Source: Natrinema sp. HArc-T2 (GTDB taxonomy: Archaea > Halobacteriota > Halobacteria > Halobacteriales > Natrialbaceae). From it: a stretch of 64,000 nucleotides of DNA. The notes below the pieces were generated by a model. The model was not told where the DNA came from, made no database searches, and saw nothing but the letters and a program-made list of their open reading frames with translations. Below, one piece after another: positions 8,542-17,344 of this stretch; position 1 is the first letter of the stretch, and each line of letters starts with the position of its first letter. Location: NCBI RefSeq assembly GCF_041821085.1, contig NZ_JBGUAZ010000011.1, positions 16,825-80,824 on the forward strand, read 5' to 3'. The translations under genes and the position numbers were made by a program.

Positions 8542-8991
8542 ATGGTGGCGACCACGGAGACAATATTGACGGACCGACAGGTCGAGGTACTCAGGCTCCG
8601 TGAGAACGGTCAGACACAGCAGGAAGTGGCCGACACGTTGGGAACGACCGCCTCGAACGTGAGTGCTGTCGAACGGGCTGCAGAACAGAACATCGAGAAA
8701 GCACGCCGAACGCTCGAACTTGCCCGAACACTACGCGCGCCGGTGCAATTTACTGTTCCAGCCGGAACGTCGTTCGATGACCTCGTCACTCAGGTGTACG
8801 CCCGCGGCGACGAAGCTGGTATCAAGATCGCATACTGTCGACCAGAGCTCTACACGCATCTCTACGGGATTCTCGAAGCGGTCACCGACGCCAATCAACT
8901 CAACGAAACGATCACGCTCGGTCTGACGGAAGATGGAGAGGTGAAGGTGTATACAGATGAAGTAGGTTCCGTTGAAGGACACAGATTATAG
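8542..8991 (+). CDS. Tfx-family DNA-binding regulator
   Basis: 149-residue transcription regulator. Residues 10-60 form a helix-turn-helix of the sigma-70 region 4/LuxR type (LTDRQVEVLRLRENGQTQQEV, in two halves around residue 20, with ASNVSAVERAAEQNIEKAR). The C-terminal domain (residues 70-140) resembles Tfx, the protein that binds near the molybdenum formylmethanofuran dehydrogenase operon of Methanothermobacter. It is divergent from the molybdate/tungstate importer and shares its promoter, so it is probably a molybdate- or tungstate-responsive repressor. Effector binding is inferred, not seen. Confidence 0.8.
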   Translation: MVATTETILTDRQVEVLRLRENGQTQQEVADTLGTTASNVSAVERAAEQNIEKARRTLELARTLRAPVQFTVPAGTSFDDLVTQVYARGDEAGIKIAYCRPELYTHLYGILEAVTDANQLNETITLGLTEDGEVKVYTDEVGSVEGHRL

Positions 8992-9104
8992 TATACTGTC
9001 GGACAAACCGGATCACACATCGATCGTGTCTCGGCGCCTGTCGCCGCTGGCGACAGCGTCTCGAGTGCGCTCGAGTGTTCACGGACTGTTGTCCGAAGTA
9101 TAAC
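8991..9104. repeat. Palindromic repeat element, copy 1
   Basis: Ends are inverted: GTATACTGTCGGACAA at 8991-9006 and TTGTCCGAAGTATA at 9089-9102 (one base missing in the right arm). Inside are GGATCACACATCGATCG, a perfect hairpin CTGTCGCC-gct-GGCGACAG (9038-9056) and CTCGAGTGTTCACGGACTGT. The same end sequences occur at 11771-11848. It starts at the stop of the Tfx-like gene. Best read as a small non-autonomous mobile element or a repeated terminator-like palindrome. The remaining 9105-9287 shows nothing. Confidence 0.6.
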
Positions 9105-9287
9105 AACTGAGACAGACTCCTATCAGTGGTGTCAACGCACTTGCGACCTGCCCTGCGGTCCCACCGGGCCAGTAGGCAGCAGACCGTCTGCGACAAGAAC
9201 GTGTGCTGACGAGTTCGACTCGGCATTCTTGGAGACAGCAGACTCCGAGACAGGAAAGAAAGTCGTGTCACTCGTCACCCGAGCGGT

Positions 9288-10367
9288 TCACTCCATATCC
9301 GGTTTGACGAGAATTTTGACATGATCGCTTTCGGGATCGATGAGTCGCTCGAACCCGTTGGCGACGATTTCCTCGAGACCGATTCGACCAGTGATGAACG
9401 GATCCGGGTCGAGGCGCCCGTCGGCAAGCATCTCGATCACCATTCCGTACTCTTCGTCGGACCGCGGGCCGCCGAGATAGGCGAGTGTCCCAGTCACGGT
9501 CCGTTCGCCGAGGACGAGGGTATTCGGATGCGTACTCACTTCCTCCTCCCAGATGCTTACGACGGTCGTACGGCCGCTGGGTGCCGTGCTTTCGACGGCT
9601 GCATTGAAAGAGGGTCCGACGCCCGCGACCTCGAACGTGCTGTCGGCACCGCCGTCCGTGTGCGAGTGGATGTACTCGACGGGGTCGGTCGTCGACGGAT
9701 CGATGAGTTCCGTTGCACCACAGTCCGCTGCGCGTTCGCGCCTAGCGTCTCGTGGCTCGGAGACGAAAATCGTTCCCGCACCGGCCACGCGAGCACACTG
9801 GATGACCGCCAAGCCAATGGGTCCACTTCCGAACACGGCGACGGCATCGCCTGCCTGAAGTCCGGAGCGGCGGACTGCGTGCAGCCCCACGCTCAGTGGC
9901 TCGACCAGCGCGCCGTGTTCGACGGGAACGTCTTCCCCAAGCGGGACGGCGTGTTCTGCGTCGACGACTGCGCTCTCGGCGAAGCCACCGCTTCCCCCGG
10001 AGAGCCCGATGAACCCGATCGAATCACAGATGTGGTAGTTTCCCCGCCGGCACTGCCGGCACTCCCCACAGTAGAGGATGGGGTTAACTGCGACGGCGTC
10101 ACCGACAGCCAGGTCCGTCACGGACTCGCCGACCTCCGCGATTGTGCCACTGTACTCGTGACCCATCCTGATCGGTGCTTCCTCCCCAGAGACGGGGTGG
10201 GGATCGCCTTCCGGAACGAAAATCGGGCCGGCAGTGTATTCGTGGAGGTCCGACCCACAGATGCCACACGAATCGATGTCAATTCGGACCTCGTCCGCTC
10301 CAACCGCTCCCTCTGCTACCTCCTCGACACGGATGTCCTTCTGGCCGTGGTATGTTGCTGCTTGCAT
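9288..10367 (-). CDS. Zinc-dependent alcohol dehydrogenase (2,3-butanediol dehydrogenase type)
   Basis: Medium-chain NAD(P)-dependent dehydrogenase, 359 residues. Catalytic zinc ligands C37, H70-E71 and E156 are in place; the structural zinc site has C100, C103, C106 and C114. The Rossmann motif GSGPIG is at 180-185. The insert between residues 45 and 65 and the overall layout match the (R,R)-butanediol/L-threonine dehydrogenase branch. Possible roles are oxidation of a secondary alcohol to a ketone or of a polyol; the acetone-carboxylase-type genes 10 kb away make a ketone-forming role attractive, but this is inference. It is transcribed alone. Confidence 0.85.
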   Translation of the reverse strand: MQAATYHGQKDIRVEEVAEGAVGADEVRIDIDSCGICGSDLHEYTAGPIFVPEGDPHPVSGEEAPIRMGHEYSGTIAEVGESVTDLAVGDAVAVNPILYCGECRQCRRGNYHICDSIGFIGLSGGSGGFAESAVVDAEHAVPLGEDVPVEHGALVEPLSVGLHAVRRSGLQAGDAVAVFGSGPIGLAVIQCARVAGAGTIFVSEPRDARRERAADCGATELIDPSTTDPVEYIHSHTDGGADSTFEVAGVGPSFNAAVESTAPSGRTTVVSIWEEEVSTHPNTLVLGERTVTGTLAYLGGPRSDEEYGMVIEMLADGRLDPDPFITGRIGLEEIVANGFERLIDPESDHVKILVKPDME

Positions 10368-10865
10368 AGCAGCCTATAATTACATTCAATCACAATTAAA
10401 TCTCTCCTCACGACGGTTGATAGATCGTCGGCATCGTTCGTGCTATCTAATAGAACAGCTGAACGTCACTGCGCCTCCGATGGCACAGCTGTCATGCGAT
10501 CATCGTATCATCCAGTTGTCAATCTAGCGTGATACCGTGAGAAGACTGGAACGTCTTACTGTCTGAGAACCTCGACGTGCTTGCTATCGGTTGTGGTGAC
10601 GGCACACGGATACTTTTGAACACCTCCAGGGAGCATCGGTCTCGACGGATCTTGGTGGCTCGAGTTCGCAGTCGAGTCGGTTCCGACAGTCCAGTTGATT
10701 CGTGTGACGAGCAGGTCGACGAGATACCAGTTACCGACAGTGACGACGAGTCCTTGTTTTAGGCCCGCAAAAATATCTCACCTTACGCCACGTATTTTTA
10801 GGCCTGCAAAAACAATCTTTGTGTGTTTGGAAACACTCTTGGGCCTGTATCGATAATAGTACGAT
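10368..10865. other. Intergenic stretch upstream of the ZIP transporter
   Basis: About 500 bases between divergent genes. It holds two copies of a metal-operator-like repeat (annotated separately). On the minus strand a frame without a start codon is open from about 10780 to a TAA at 10556-10558 and reads plausibly protein-like near its end (GGVQKYPCAVTTTDSKHVEV). That may be the 3' relic of a lost gene; the family was not recognised. Confidence 0.35.
10757..10813. promoter_or_regulatory. Twin metal-operator-like repeats upstream of the ZIP transporter
   Basis: TTTTAGGCCCGCAAAAAT (10757-10774) and TTTTTAGGCCTGCAAAAAC (10795-10813) are near-identical, 39 bp apart (nearly four helical turns), 50-110 bp before the ATG at 10866. 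Each is a T-tract/A-tract pseudo-palindrome around AGGCCT, the general layout of DtxR/SirR-type metal-regulator sites. The regulator is not in the window. Confidence 0.55.
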
Positions 10866-11765
10866 ATGGCGCTGACCCAAAATCTCGCCCTTGTGTTTGT
10901 TGCTGGACTCCTCACAGCGTTTGCAACTGGGATCGGAGCGCTCCCGTTTTTCTTTGTCGAGGAGTTCAGCGACCGATGGAACGTGACGCTGTGGGGTATT
11001 GCATCTGGAATTATGGTCGCGGCGTCGTTGTTCGGCCTTCTCAATGAAGGACTAGCCTACTCTTCAGGTGTTGTTCCGACCCTGATGATCGGCGGGGTCC
11101 TTGCAGGTGTTGTGCTGGTCGAAGTCTCCGATCGGGTACTCGACACCGTCGAGTTCGGGGAGCACGATGCCGTTTCCGAGCATGGCGGCAGTCCGGCCAA
11201 CGAAGTGCAGACCGACGGCGCAGGTCACGCCCACGACGAGCACACGCTGGAGGCGAAAGCGTTTGCCGAAGGGAACGTGAAGAAACTCGCCCTCATTCTC
11301 GGGATCCTCACGGTCCATAGCTTCCCGGAAGGCGTCGCAGTCGGCGTTTCGTTTGCGGAACTCGGTCTGGAAGGTGGCATCCCCGTTCTCGGGGTTACGG
11401 TTCCGGTGTTGGCGATCTTCATGACTGTCGCGATCTCCATCCATAACGTTCCCGAGGGAACTGCAATCGCAATCCCAATGCGTGCAATGGGACTGTCAAA
11501 CTGGCGGATGGTCGGTGCAGCAGTTTTCTCGAGCCTGCCGCAACCGATTGGCGCTGTGATCGCGTTTGCATTTGTCAGGTGGGCAGAGGCGTTTCTGCCG
11601 TTCGGGTTCGGGTTCGCTGCCGGGGCAATGGTGTACTTAGTGATCACGGAGTTCATCCCGGAAGCGCTGGAAACGGGTGCAGAACTGCCGAATAACGGTC
11701 ACCGTGAGTTACTGTTCGGTCTCGCAGCAGGTGTTCTGGCTATGCTACCGCTGATGTCTGTGTAA
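10866..11765 (+). CDS. ZIP-family metal transporter
   Basis: Divalent metal (zinc, iron or manganese) uptake permease, 299 residues with about eight helices. The two signature metal-binding helices are HSFPEGVAVG (residues 151-160) and HNVPEGTAIA (193-202). A cytoplasmic loop at residues 95-130 is rich in His and acidic residues (HAHDEH at 121-126), as usual for ZIP proteins. It stands alone, with twin operator-like repeats upstream that suggest repression by metal. Direction is assigned as import from family knowledge. Confidence 0.9.
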   Translation: MALTQNLALVFVAGLLTAFATGIGALPFFFVEEFSDRWNVTLWGIASGIMVAASLFGLLNEGLAYSSGVVPTLMIGGVLAGVVLVEVSDRVLDTVEFGEHDAVSEHGGSPANEVQTDGAGHAHDEHTLEAKAFAEGNVKKLALILGILTVHSFPEGVAVGVSFAELGLEGGIPVLGVTVPVLAIFMTVAISIHNVPEGTAIAIPMRAMGLSNWRMVGAAVFSSLPQPIGAVIAFAFVRWAEAFLPFGFGFAAGAMVYLVITEFIPEALETGAELPNNGHRELLFGLAAGVLAMLPLMSV

Positions 11766-11770
11766 GCGAA

Positions 11771-11850
11771 TCTGTCGGACAACACGGAACACATATTGAT
11801 CGAACTCGAGACACGATCGAGTGTTCACTGACTGTCGTCCGACAGTATCA
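11771..11850. repeat. Palindromic repeat element, copy 2
   Basis: Inverted ends CTGTCGGAC (11772-11780) and GTCCGACAG (11837-11845), perfect over 9 bp. It shares with the element at 8991-9104 the left end CTGTCGGACAA, an internal GATCG, and the right end CGAGTGTTCACTGACTGT plus GTCCGA. The internal hairpin of copy 1 is absent here. Like copy 1, it begins just after a stop codon (11765). Confidence 0.6.
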
Positions 11851-11986
11851 GGGAAGTTCTCACTTGGCATATTCCACGTCACGCACATCTCCGAAGAAAT
11901 AGACCACTGGTATTGAGATCAACCACGTACACGGCGACCGGTGCCATCAACGACGATTACCGTCGAATCGTGATTGATCGGCCACA

Positions 11987-11998
11987 TTTTTATAATAG
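11987..11998 (+). promoter_or_regulatory. TATA box of the MFS transporter gene
   Basis: TTTTTATAATAG is centred about 27 nt before the ATG at 12020, so the transcript would be leaderless and this fixes the start over the upstream GTG at 12008. Confidence 0.6.
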
Positions 11999-12019
11999 TC
12001 ATCCGTTGTGTCCCGGGTG

Positions 12020-13237
12020 ATGTCAATGGTTGTTGGTACCAAGTGGCGCGCTCTTGTTCTCGTCGGAGTCGCCGAACTGTTCGCGATGACGTTGTGGTTT
12101 AGTGGGAGTGCCGTCGGCCCTGAATTGGCCGAGATGTGGAATCTCACGCCGGCCGAGACGGCGTGGTTGACCAATGCTGTCCAGCTCGGATTCGTCGTCG
12201 GAGCGCTTCTCTCGGCTTCGCTCACCATCGCCGACGTGATCCGACCACGATATCTCTTCGCCGGCTGCGCGTTTGCCGGTGCGGCGGCGACCGCCCTTAT
12301 CGCTGGTGTCGTCGAGAGCGGCTTGTCGGCGATTGTCCTGCGCTTTCTCACCGGCGTCGCGCTGGCCGGCGTCTACCCGACCGGAATGAAGATGATGGCC
12401 TCGTGGTTCGTCCAGGGCCGCGGGCTCGCCATCGGCGTTCTCGTCGGCGCACTCACTGTCGGCTCTGCCTCGCCACACCTTCTTCGGGCTGTCAGCGGGA
12501 TCGGACAACCACGGGTCGTTCTCTACGGAACGGCCACTATCGCAGCGATCGGCGGCCTCCTCGTCCTGGCCTACGAGGACGGCCCCCACCAGCCTGAGAC
12601 GGCACCCTTCGATCCAAGCGCGATCCGACGCATCGTAACCGACCGTGGCGTCGTCCTCGCAAACACCGGCTACTTCGGTCACATGTGGGAACTTTACGCG
12701 GTCTGGACGTGGATTCCGGTCTATCTCCTCGCCAGCCTCGAGGCCAGCGGAACGGCAAACCCGGAGCGATACGCGGCACTGCTCGCGTTCGGGACGATCG
12801 CGATCGGTGGTGTCGGGGCGTGGATCGCGGGGTCGGCCGCGGACCGCGCCGGGAGATCCGTCGTCACCAGCGTGTCGATGGTCGTCTCCGGAAGTGCGTG
12901 TCTGCTTGCCGGCGTGGTCTACGGTTCGTCGCTCACCGTCGTCGCCCCCTTCGTGCTCGTCTGGGGCTTTTTCATCGTCGCGGACTCCGCGCAGTTCTCC
13001 GCAGCGATCTCCGAACTCGCAGACGATAGCTACGTTGGCTCCGCGCTGACGCTGCAGACCGCTATCGGCTTTCTGATCACCATCGGGTCGATTCAGCTCA
13101 TTCCCGTCGTCCAGCGTGCCGTCGGCTGGCGGTGGGCGTTCGTCCCGCTCGCTGTTGGGCCGCTGATCGGGACGCTCTCGATGCTTCGACTCCGATCCCT
13201 GCCGGAGTCAGATCAACTGGCCGGCGGTCGCGGATAG
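12020..13237 (+). CDS. MFS transporter
   Basis: Twelve-helix major facilitator superfamily permease, 405 residues. The first helix LVGVAELFAMTLWFSGSA carries the usual start of the family; the loop between helices 2 and 3 is short, and KMMASWFVQGRGLAIGVLVG near residue 125 resembles the motif of anion/cyanate-type MFS proteins. In the second half, GSAADRAGRS is the A-motif-like loop. The start at 12020 is set by a TATA box 27 nt upstream; ATG 12026 is an alternative. Substrate unknown. The 218 bases downstream hold nothing clear. Confidence 0.85.
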   Translation: MSMVVGTKWRALVLVGVAELFAMTLWFSGSAVGPELAEMWNLTPAETAWLTNAVQLGFVVGALLSASLTIADVIRPRYLFAGCAFAGAAATALIAGVVESGLSAIVLRFLTGVALAGVYPTGMKMMASWFVQGRGLAIGVLVGALTVGSASPHLLRAVSGIGQPRVVLYGTATIAAIGGLLVLAYEDGPHQPETAPFDPSAIRRIVTDRGVVLANTGYFGHMWELYAVWTWIPVYLLASLEASGTANPERYAALLAFGTIAIGGVGAWIAGSAADRAGRSVVTSVSMVVSGSACLLAGVVYGSSLTVVAPFVLVWGFFIVADSAQFSAAISELADDSYVGSALTLQTAIGFLITIGSIQLIPVVQRAVGWRWAFVPLAVGPLIGTLSMLRLRSLPESDQLAGGRG

Positions 13238-13455
13238 CGCGTTCTCCGGTTGCGATAGTCGGCCAAGCAGTAATCATACCGTGGGGCACAGACTTCAGCC
13301 GGTGTCCCAACCGCACTCCGTTGACCGCGTGGCCCGGTCGCCTAATTGGTGTGCTCTAGCAAGACCCTGTGAAGCGCCACTGAACTCTCGCTCTGTCGCG
13401 ACGATGTAGGGGCTTGTGCTCCGCTGTTGTATCGCTTCGCTGACAGTATAACACG

Positions 13456-13791
13456 TTACTCTCTCCGCGTCGTGACCGCAGTTCCAGAGAGGTTGACCCA
13501 GAGCATGCCCTCACCCATTTCCTCGTAGTCAAACGTTGCACCAACGACGGCGTCGGCACCACGCTCTTTCGCATCCGCCTGAAGGTCCTTGATCGCTTCC
13601 CTCCGTCCGTTCTCGATCTTCTTCTCGTACGAGCCGCTTCGTCCCCCGACAACGTCACGGATCCCGGCAGCGATATCACTCATCACGTTCGCGCCGATGA
13701 CTGCTTCGCCCGAAATCACGCCGAGATATTCGGTTATTTCTCTCCCCTCGAGACTATCCGTCGTTGTGATCGTCACGTCTGGTTCTGTCAT
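13456..13791 (-). CDS. YbjQ/UPF0145 family heavy-metal-binding-like protein
   Basis: 111-residue protein of the YbjQ (UPF0145) family, which forms small oligomers and has no established activity. Family features: EITEYLGVISGEAVIGANV at residues 18-36, then GGRSGSYEKKIENGRREAI, and AKERGADAVVGATFDYEEMG near 75-94. Full length for the family. A TATGAT-like box lies about 28 nt upstream on the minus strand. Monocistronic. Confidence 0.88.
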   Translation of the reverse strand: MTEPDVTITTTDSLEGREITEYLGVISGEAVIGANVMSDIAAGIRDVVGGRSGSYEKKIENGRREAIKDLQADAKERGADAVVGATFDYEEMGEGMLWVNLSGTAVTTRRE

Positions 13792-14165
13792 ACGTGCCGT
13801 TGTCCGACCGGACTGATCATAACATTCTAGTCTGAGTTACAGAACACGAACACACCATGGAATACGCGTGGGTGCAATAGCGTGCTGGAAGGGATGTCCA
13901 CCTTCGCGTTGAGGAAGCGACCGAGCAAGGGTGCTTCGTGACTTGAAAGTGTTCGACTGTATGGTGAAAAGGCTCATCGGCAGTTGGTTCTACAGAGAAA
14001 AGCAAGCCGAGACAGTTCACCCTGACACCTCTCGAATTATATGTCTCTCACCTCGTGTGTGATTCGCCTTTTTCGTGCTCGCCCCCGAACAGGTTCTCAT
14101 GTCCCTCTGCTCGTCGTTCAGTGGCGCTACGTTCGACACCTCGAGCCGTGTCTCAGGTGATGTCG
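13792..14165. other. Intergenic stretch with a possible transposon 3' relic
   Basis: No convincing gene. TCTACAGAGAAAAGCA at 13991-14006, followed by GCCGAG and CAGTTCAC, recurs at 32461-32495. The shared end in GTTCAC resembles the right ends of haloarchaeal IS200/IS605 elements, so both may be worn transposon ends. Confidence 0.3.
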
Positions 14166-16028
14166 ATGACTGAGCCTCGAGCATATCTGCCGATCGAGTC
14201 CTACGGCGTCATCGGCAACCTCGAGACGTGTGCGCTCGTTGCACCGAACGGCTCGATCGACTGGTTCCCCTTTCCACACCTCGAGTCGCCGAGTATCCTT
14301 GCTGCGATCCTCGATGCCGACCGTGGCGGGCGATTCCAAATCAGGCCGACAACCCCCTTTGAGACGAATCAACAGTATATCGACAGTACGAACGTTCTCG
14401 AGACGACATTCCAGACACCCGGCGGCACAGTAACCGTGACTGACTTTCTGCCGCCAGCGGGTCAAGTCGACCAGCCGAAGCAGGTCCTCTATCGGAAAGT
14501 CACCTGTACGGATGGGGCTGTCGACCTCGCGATCGACCTCGAGCCGCAGTTCGACTACGGTCGCGCGGAGACGACGCTCGAATCCGTCGACGACGGTGTT
14601 CTCGCCGCCGGCGAGGCCGAGCAGGTACTGCTCGAGACTGCGATCGACCTCGAGATCGACGGTGGTCGAATCAGTGGCGAGTTCTCGCTCGAGGCAGGCC
14701 AGACGGAGTGGGTCTTGCTCCGGTGTACTGGTGCTGAGAGCGCAAGCACGGACCCCGACGCCGCGTTGGACGAGACGATCGAGTATTGGACCGAGTGGGG
14801 ACATCGCTGCGGTCCCGAGGACGACTGCGCATTCGAGGGGCCCTGGCACGACTTCGTCGTTCGTTCGGAGCTCGTCCTCAAGCTCCTGACACACGCCGAA
14901 TCGGGTGCGATCGCCGCTGCACCGACCACGTCGCTGCCGGAGGACATCGGCGGCGTCCGCAACTGGGACTATCGGTTCAATTGGCTTCGCGACGCAGGAT
15001 TTACCGTTCAAGCTCTGATGAACCTCGGGACCGTCGCCGAAGCGACCGACTATTTCGAGTGGTTCGTGGATCTCTGTCAGGTGGCCGATCCAGAGGCGAT
15101 TCAGCCGCTGTACGGTCTCCATGGCGAGGCGGAACTCGAGGAACGGGAGCTCGAGCATCTCGCGGGATATCGTGGTTCGCAGCCGGTACGGGTCGGAAAC
15201 GAAGCGGCCCAGCAGCGACAACTCGACATCTACGGTGAACTCCTGTTGGCCGTCGACGAAATGTGTCAGCGTGGTCGAGCACTGAACGACGATGAATGGG
15301 TTCGGATTCGAGATATAGTCGACTACGTCTGCGATGTCTGGGACGAACCCGATGCGGGTATTTGGGAGGTCCGCGGCGGGAACGAACACTTCGTCTACTC
15401 GAAAGTGATGTGTTGGGTCGCCCTCGACCGCGGGATCGAACTCGGTCGTGAACGCGACCGCGACGCCCCGCTCGAGGCCTGGCGGGCGACTCGCGAACGG
15501 ATCAGAGCGGACGTGCTCGAGAACGGCTACGACGAGGAAATCGGCGCGTTCGTCCAGTCCTACGAGACGAACGCGCTCGACGCGACGGCGCTTTTGTTGC
15601 CGCTTGTCGGCTTTTTGCCCTTCGACGACGAGCGCGTCCAGGGGACCATCGATGCGATCGACGAGCGATTGGTTACGGACGACATTTTCGTGGCTCGCTA
15701 CCACGGTGACGATGGGCTCCCCGGCGATGAAGGCGCGTTCGTCCTCTGTTCGTGTTGGTTCGTCAACGCACTCGCACTCACCGGACGCGTCGAGGATGCC
15801 CGGTCACGGTTTGAATCACTGCTCGAGTATCTGAGTCCGCTGGGGCTGGTCGCAGAGGAGATCGACCCTGAGACTGGTGCACATCTCGGGAACTATCCGC
15901 AGGCGTTCAGCCACATTGGAATCATCAATAGCGCGCTGTACCTCGGCTACGTTCACGGGCATGAGTTACCCGGTCCGGAACCGATGGGGATTCGGCTCGG
16001 TAATCCAGCCGTGGTCTTCGATGAGTGA
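14166..16028 (+). CDS. Glycoside hydrolase family 15 protein (glucoamylase/trehalase type)
   Basis: 620-residue GH15 enzyme acting on alpha-glucosides (glucoamylase, trehalase or dextranase). The N-terminal beta-sandwich domain (residues 1-250) precedes an (alpha/alpha)6 barrel. GH15 marks are ESYGVIGNLETCALV at the start, GGVRNWDYRFNWLRDAGF near residue 262 (substrate binding), HFVYSKVMCWVALDRGI near 407, and LVAEEIDPETGAHLGNYPQA near 560 with the catalytic-base Glu. The ATG at 14166 has GGTGA just upstream and the N-terminus aligns with the family; an upstream ATG at 14160 is also possible. No signal peptide, so it is cytoplasmic. Confidence 0.88.
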   Translation: MTEPRAYLPIESYGVIGNLETCALVAPNGSIDWFPFPHLESPSILAAILDADRGGRFQIRPTTPFETNQQYIDSTNVLETTFQTPGGTVTVTDFLPPAGQVDQPKQVLYRKVTCTDGAVDLAIDLEPQFDYGRAETTLESVDDGVLAAGEAEQVLLETAIDLEIDGGRISGEFSLEAGQTEWVLLRCTGAESASTDPDAALDETIEYWTEWGHRCGPEDDCAFEGPWHDFVVRSELVLKLLTHAESGAIAAAPTTSLPEDIGGVRNWDYRFNWLRDAGFTVQALMNLGTVAEATDYFEWFVDLCQVADPEAIQPLYGLHGEAELEERELEHLAGYRGSQPVRVGNEAAQQRQLDIYGELLLAVDEMCQRGRALNDDEWVRIRDIVDYVCDVWDEPDAGIWEVRGGNEHFVYSKVMCWVALDRGIELGRERDRDAPLEAWRATRERIRADVLENGYDEEIGAFVQSYETNALDATALLLPLVGFLPFDDERVQGTIDAIDERLVTDDIFVARYHGDDGLPGDEGAFVLCSCWFVNALALTGRVEDARSRFESLLEYLSPLGLVAEEIDPETGAHLGNYPQAFSHIGIINSALYLGYVHGHELPGPEPMGIRLGNPAVVFDE

Positions 16029-16039
16029 GCGCGACTGTG

Positions 16040-16183
16040 GCCGTCGTTGACGGAGCATTGGAGGCCACAGACCCCATACGAGACGCATTGGTCTCGCTCG
16101 AATACGGTGATATCGAGGTTGGGAGCGTCACTGGCTACCGACATTCCCGGGATGTCACCGCCGACGACAACGGATATACTCAT
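16040..16183 (-). pseudogene. Fragment of a CoA-disulfide reductase / NADH oxidase-like gene
   Basis: The minus strand from an ATG at 16183 reads SVVVGGDIPGMSVASDAP, then ITVFERDQCVSYGVCGL. This is the N-terminal FAD-binding motif (GGxxxGMSAA) and the redox-cysteine helix (SYGxCGLP) of CoA-disulfide reductases. Only about 48 residues remain before the frame runs into the 3' end of the GH15 gene; the other 400 residues are gone. A relic, not a working gene. Confidence 0.7.
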
Positions 16184-16417
16184 GGATCGAATGCTATAGG
16201 AACCCTCAGAAACACCGCTCGAATGTGTGTGCGTTGGTTCCCGATTTGCCTCGTATCTGTGTAACCGACGTAACCAAAGACGAGCCCTCACTGGTATCGT
16301 GGCAACTGAAACTATTTATGCACCGACCGTACAGCCCTCGTGCGATCAGGTGTACACTGACGGCCAGTGGCTACGATAGCAAAAACACTATCGGCACCCC
16401 TGCGGAATCACCAGTGA
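16184..16417. promoter_or_regulatory. Upstream region of CDF exporter with inverted repeat
   Basis: CGATAG (16374-16379) and CTATCG (16388-16393) form a perfect 6-bp inverted repeat with an 8-nt A-rich spacer, 25-45 nt before the start at 16418. That places it over the expected promoter of the metal exporter, where a metal-sensing regulator would bind. Nothing else was recognised here. Confidence 0.45.
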
Positions 16418-17305
16418 ATGGACCGACGAGACGCTGTCCGACGCGTCGGTGTCGTCGTACTTGTGGTAAATTTCTTGCTGGCCGTCGCGAAAGGTGCGGT
16501 GTGGTGGACAACGGGGAGCTACGCCGTCGGCTCGGAAGCGGTCAATAGCATTGCAGACACGGTCTACAGCGTCGTCGTGCTCGCTGGGCTGTACGTTACC
16601 ACCCAACCGCCGGATTTCGAACATCCACACGGCCACGAGCGCATCGAGCCGTTCGTCTCGCTGTTCGTTGCCGCCGGCGTACTCGCCGCAGGTGGCACCG
16701 TTCTCTACCGATCAGTGATGACGCTCGTCGCGGGAGATTACGCAGTGTTCGCTGGTCCGTGGGCGGTCGGCGTGCTCGTCACGAGCGCGGTGGTGAAGTT
16801 CGGGCTCTTCCGGTACTGTCTGCGGGTTGCCGATGCGTACAACTCACCCGCGACGACCGCGACAGCGCTCGATAATCGCAACGACATTCTGACCGCGGCT
16901 GCGGCGCTTGTGGGCGTTTTGGGTGCCGCCGCAGGGTACCCGTTCCTGGATCCGTTAGCTGGTGCCGTCGTCGCGCTGGGAATCTTCTATACGGGCTACG
17001 ACATCGTCAGCGAGAACATCGACTATCTCGTCGGTGCAGCGCCGCCACCCGAACTCCGTGAGGAGATCCGTGAGCGGGCGCTCGCCCACCCAGAGGTCTA
17101 CGGCGCCCACGACGTCGTTGCCCACTACGTCGGTCCAGAAATCGACGTCAGCTTGCACATCGAAGTCGAGGGCGACCTGACGCTCCAACAAGCCCACGAT
17201 ATCGAGTCGACGATTGCGGCGGATATCCGTGACATCCCCGAGGTCGACGATGTATTCGTCCACGTCGATCCACGGGAGCTCGGCGAGTGGAAAGAGAACA
17301 AATAG
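16418..17305 (+). CDS. Cation diffusion facilitator (CDF) family metal exporter
   Basis: 295-residue metal/proton antiporter exporting Zn, Fe or Mn from the cytoplasm. It has six helices; HPHGHER at residues 69-75 after helix 2 is the classical CDF motif. YAVGSEAVNSIADT in helix 2 and TALDNRNDILTA in helix 5 hold the transport-site positions. The C-terminal domain from about residue 205 has the ferredoxin-like fold (DVSLHIEVEGDLTLQQAHDI, in which VSLHIEV is the core strand), ending in VFVHVDP. Monocistronic. Confidence 0.9.
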   Translation: MDRRDAVRRVGVVVLVVNFLLAVAKGAVWWTTGSYAVGSEAVNSIADTVYSVVVLAGLYVTTQPPDFEHPHGHERIEPFVSLFVAAGVLAAGGTVLYRSVMTLVAGDYAVFAGPWAVGVLVTSAVVKFGLFRYCLRVADAYNSPATTATALDNRNDILTAAAALVGVLGAAAGYPFLDPLAGAVVALGIFYTGYDIVSENIDYLVGAAPPPELREEIRERALAHPEVYGAHDVVAHYVGPEIDVSLHIEVEGDLTLQQAHDIESTIAADIRDIPEVDDVFVHVDPRELGEWKENK

Positions 17306-17344
17306 CGATGCCTCAGGAGACCAATCCAGCACCCAGAACCGAGT

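Noticed and set aside
10577..10762. 61-codon plus-strand frame before the ZIP gene
   Set aside because: It runs into the operator-like repeats, has no promoter, and its sequence is not family-like.
13817..14020. 67-codon minus-strand frame
   Set aside because: Composition unlike haloarchaeal proteins (low acidity, many Cys, Ser and His) and no promoter or family. Treated as chance.
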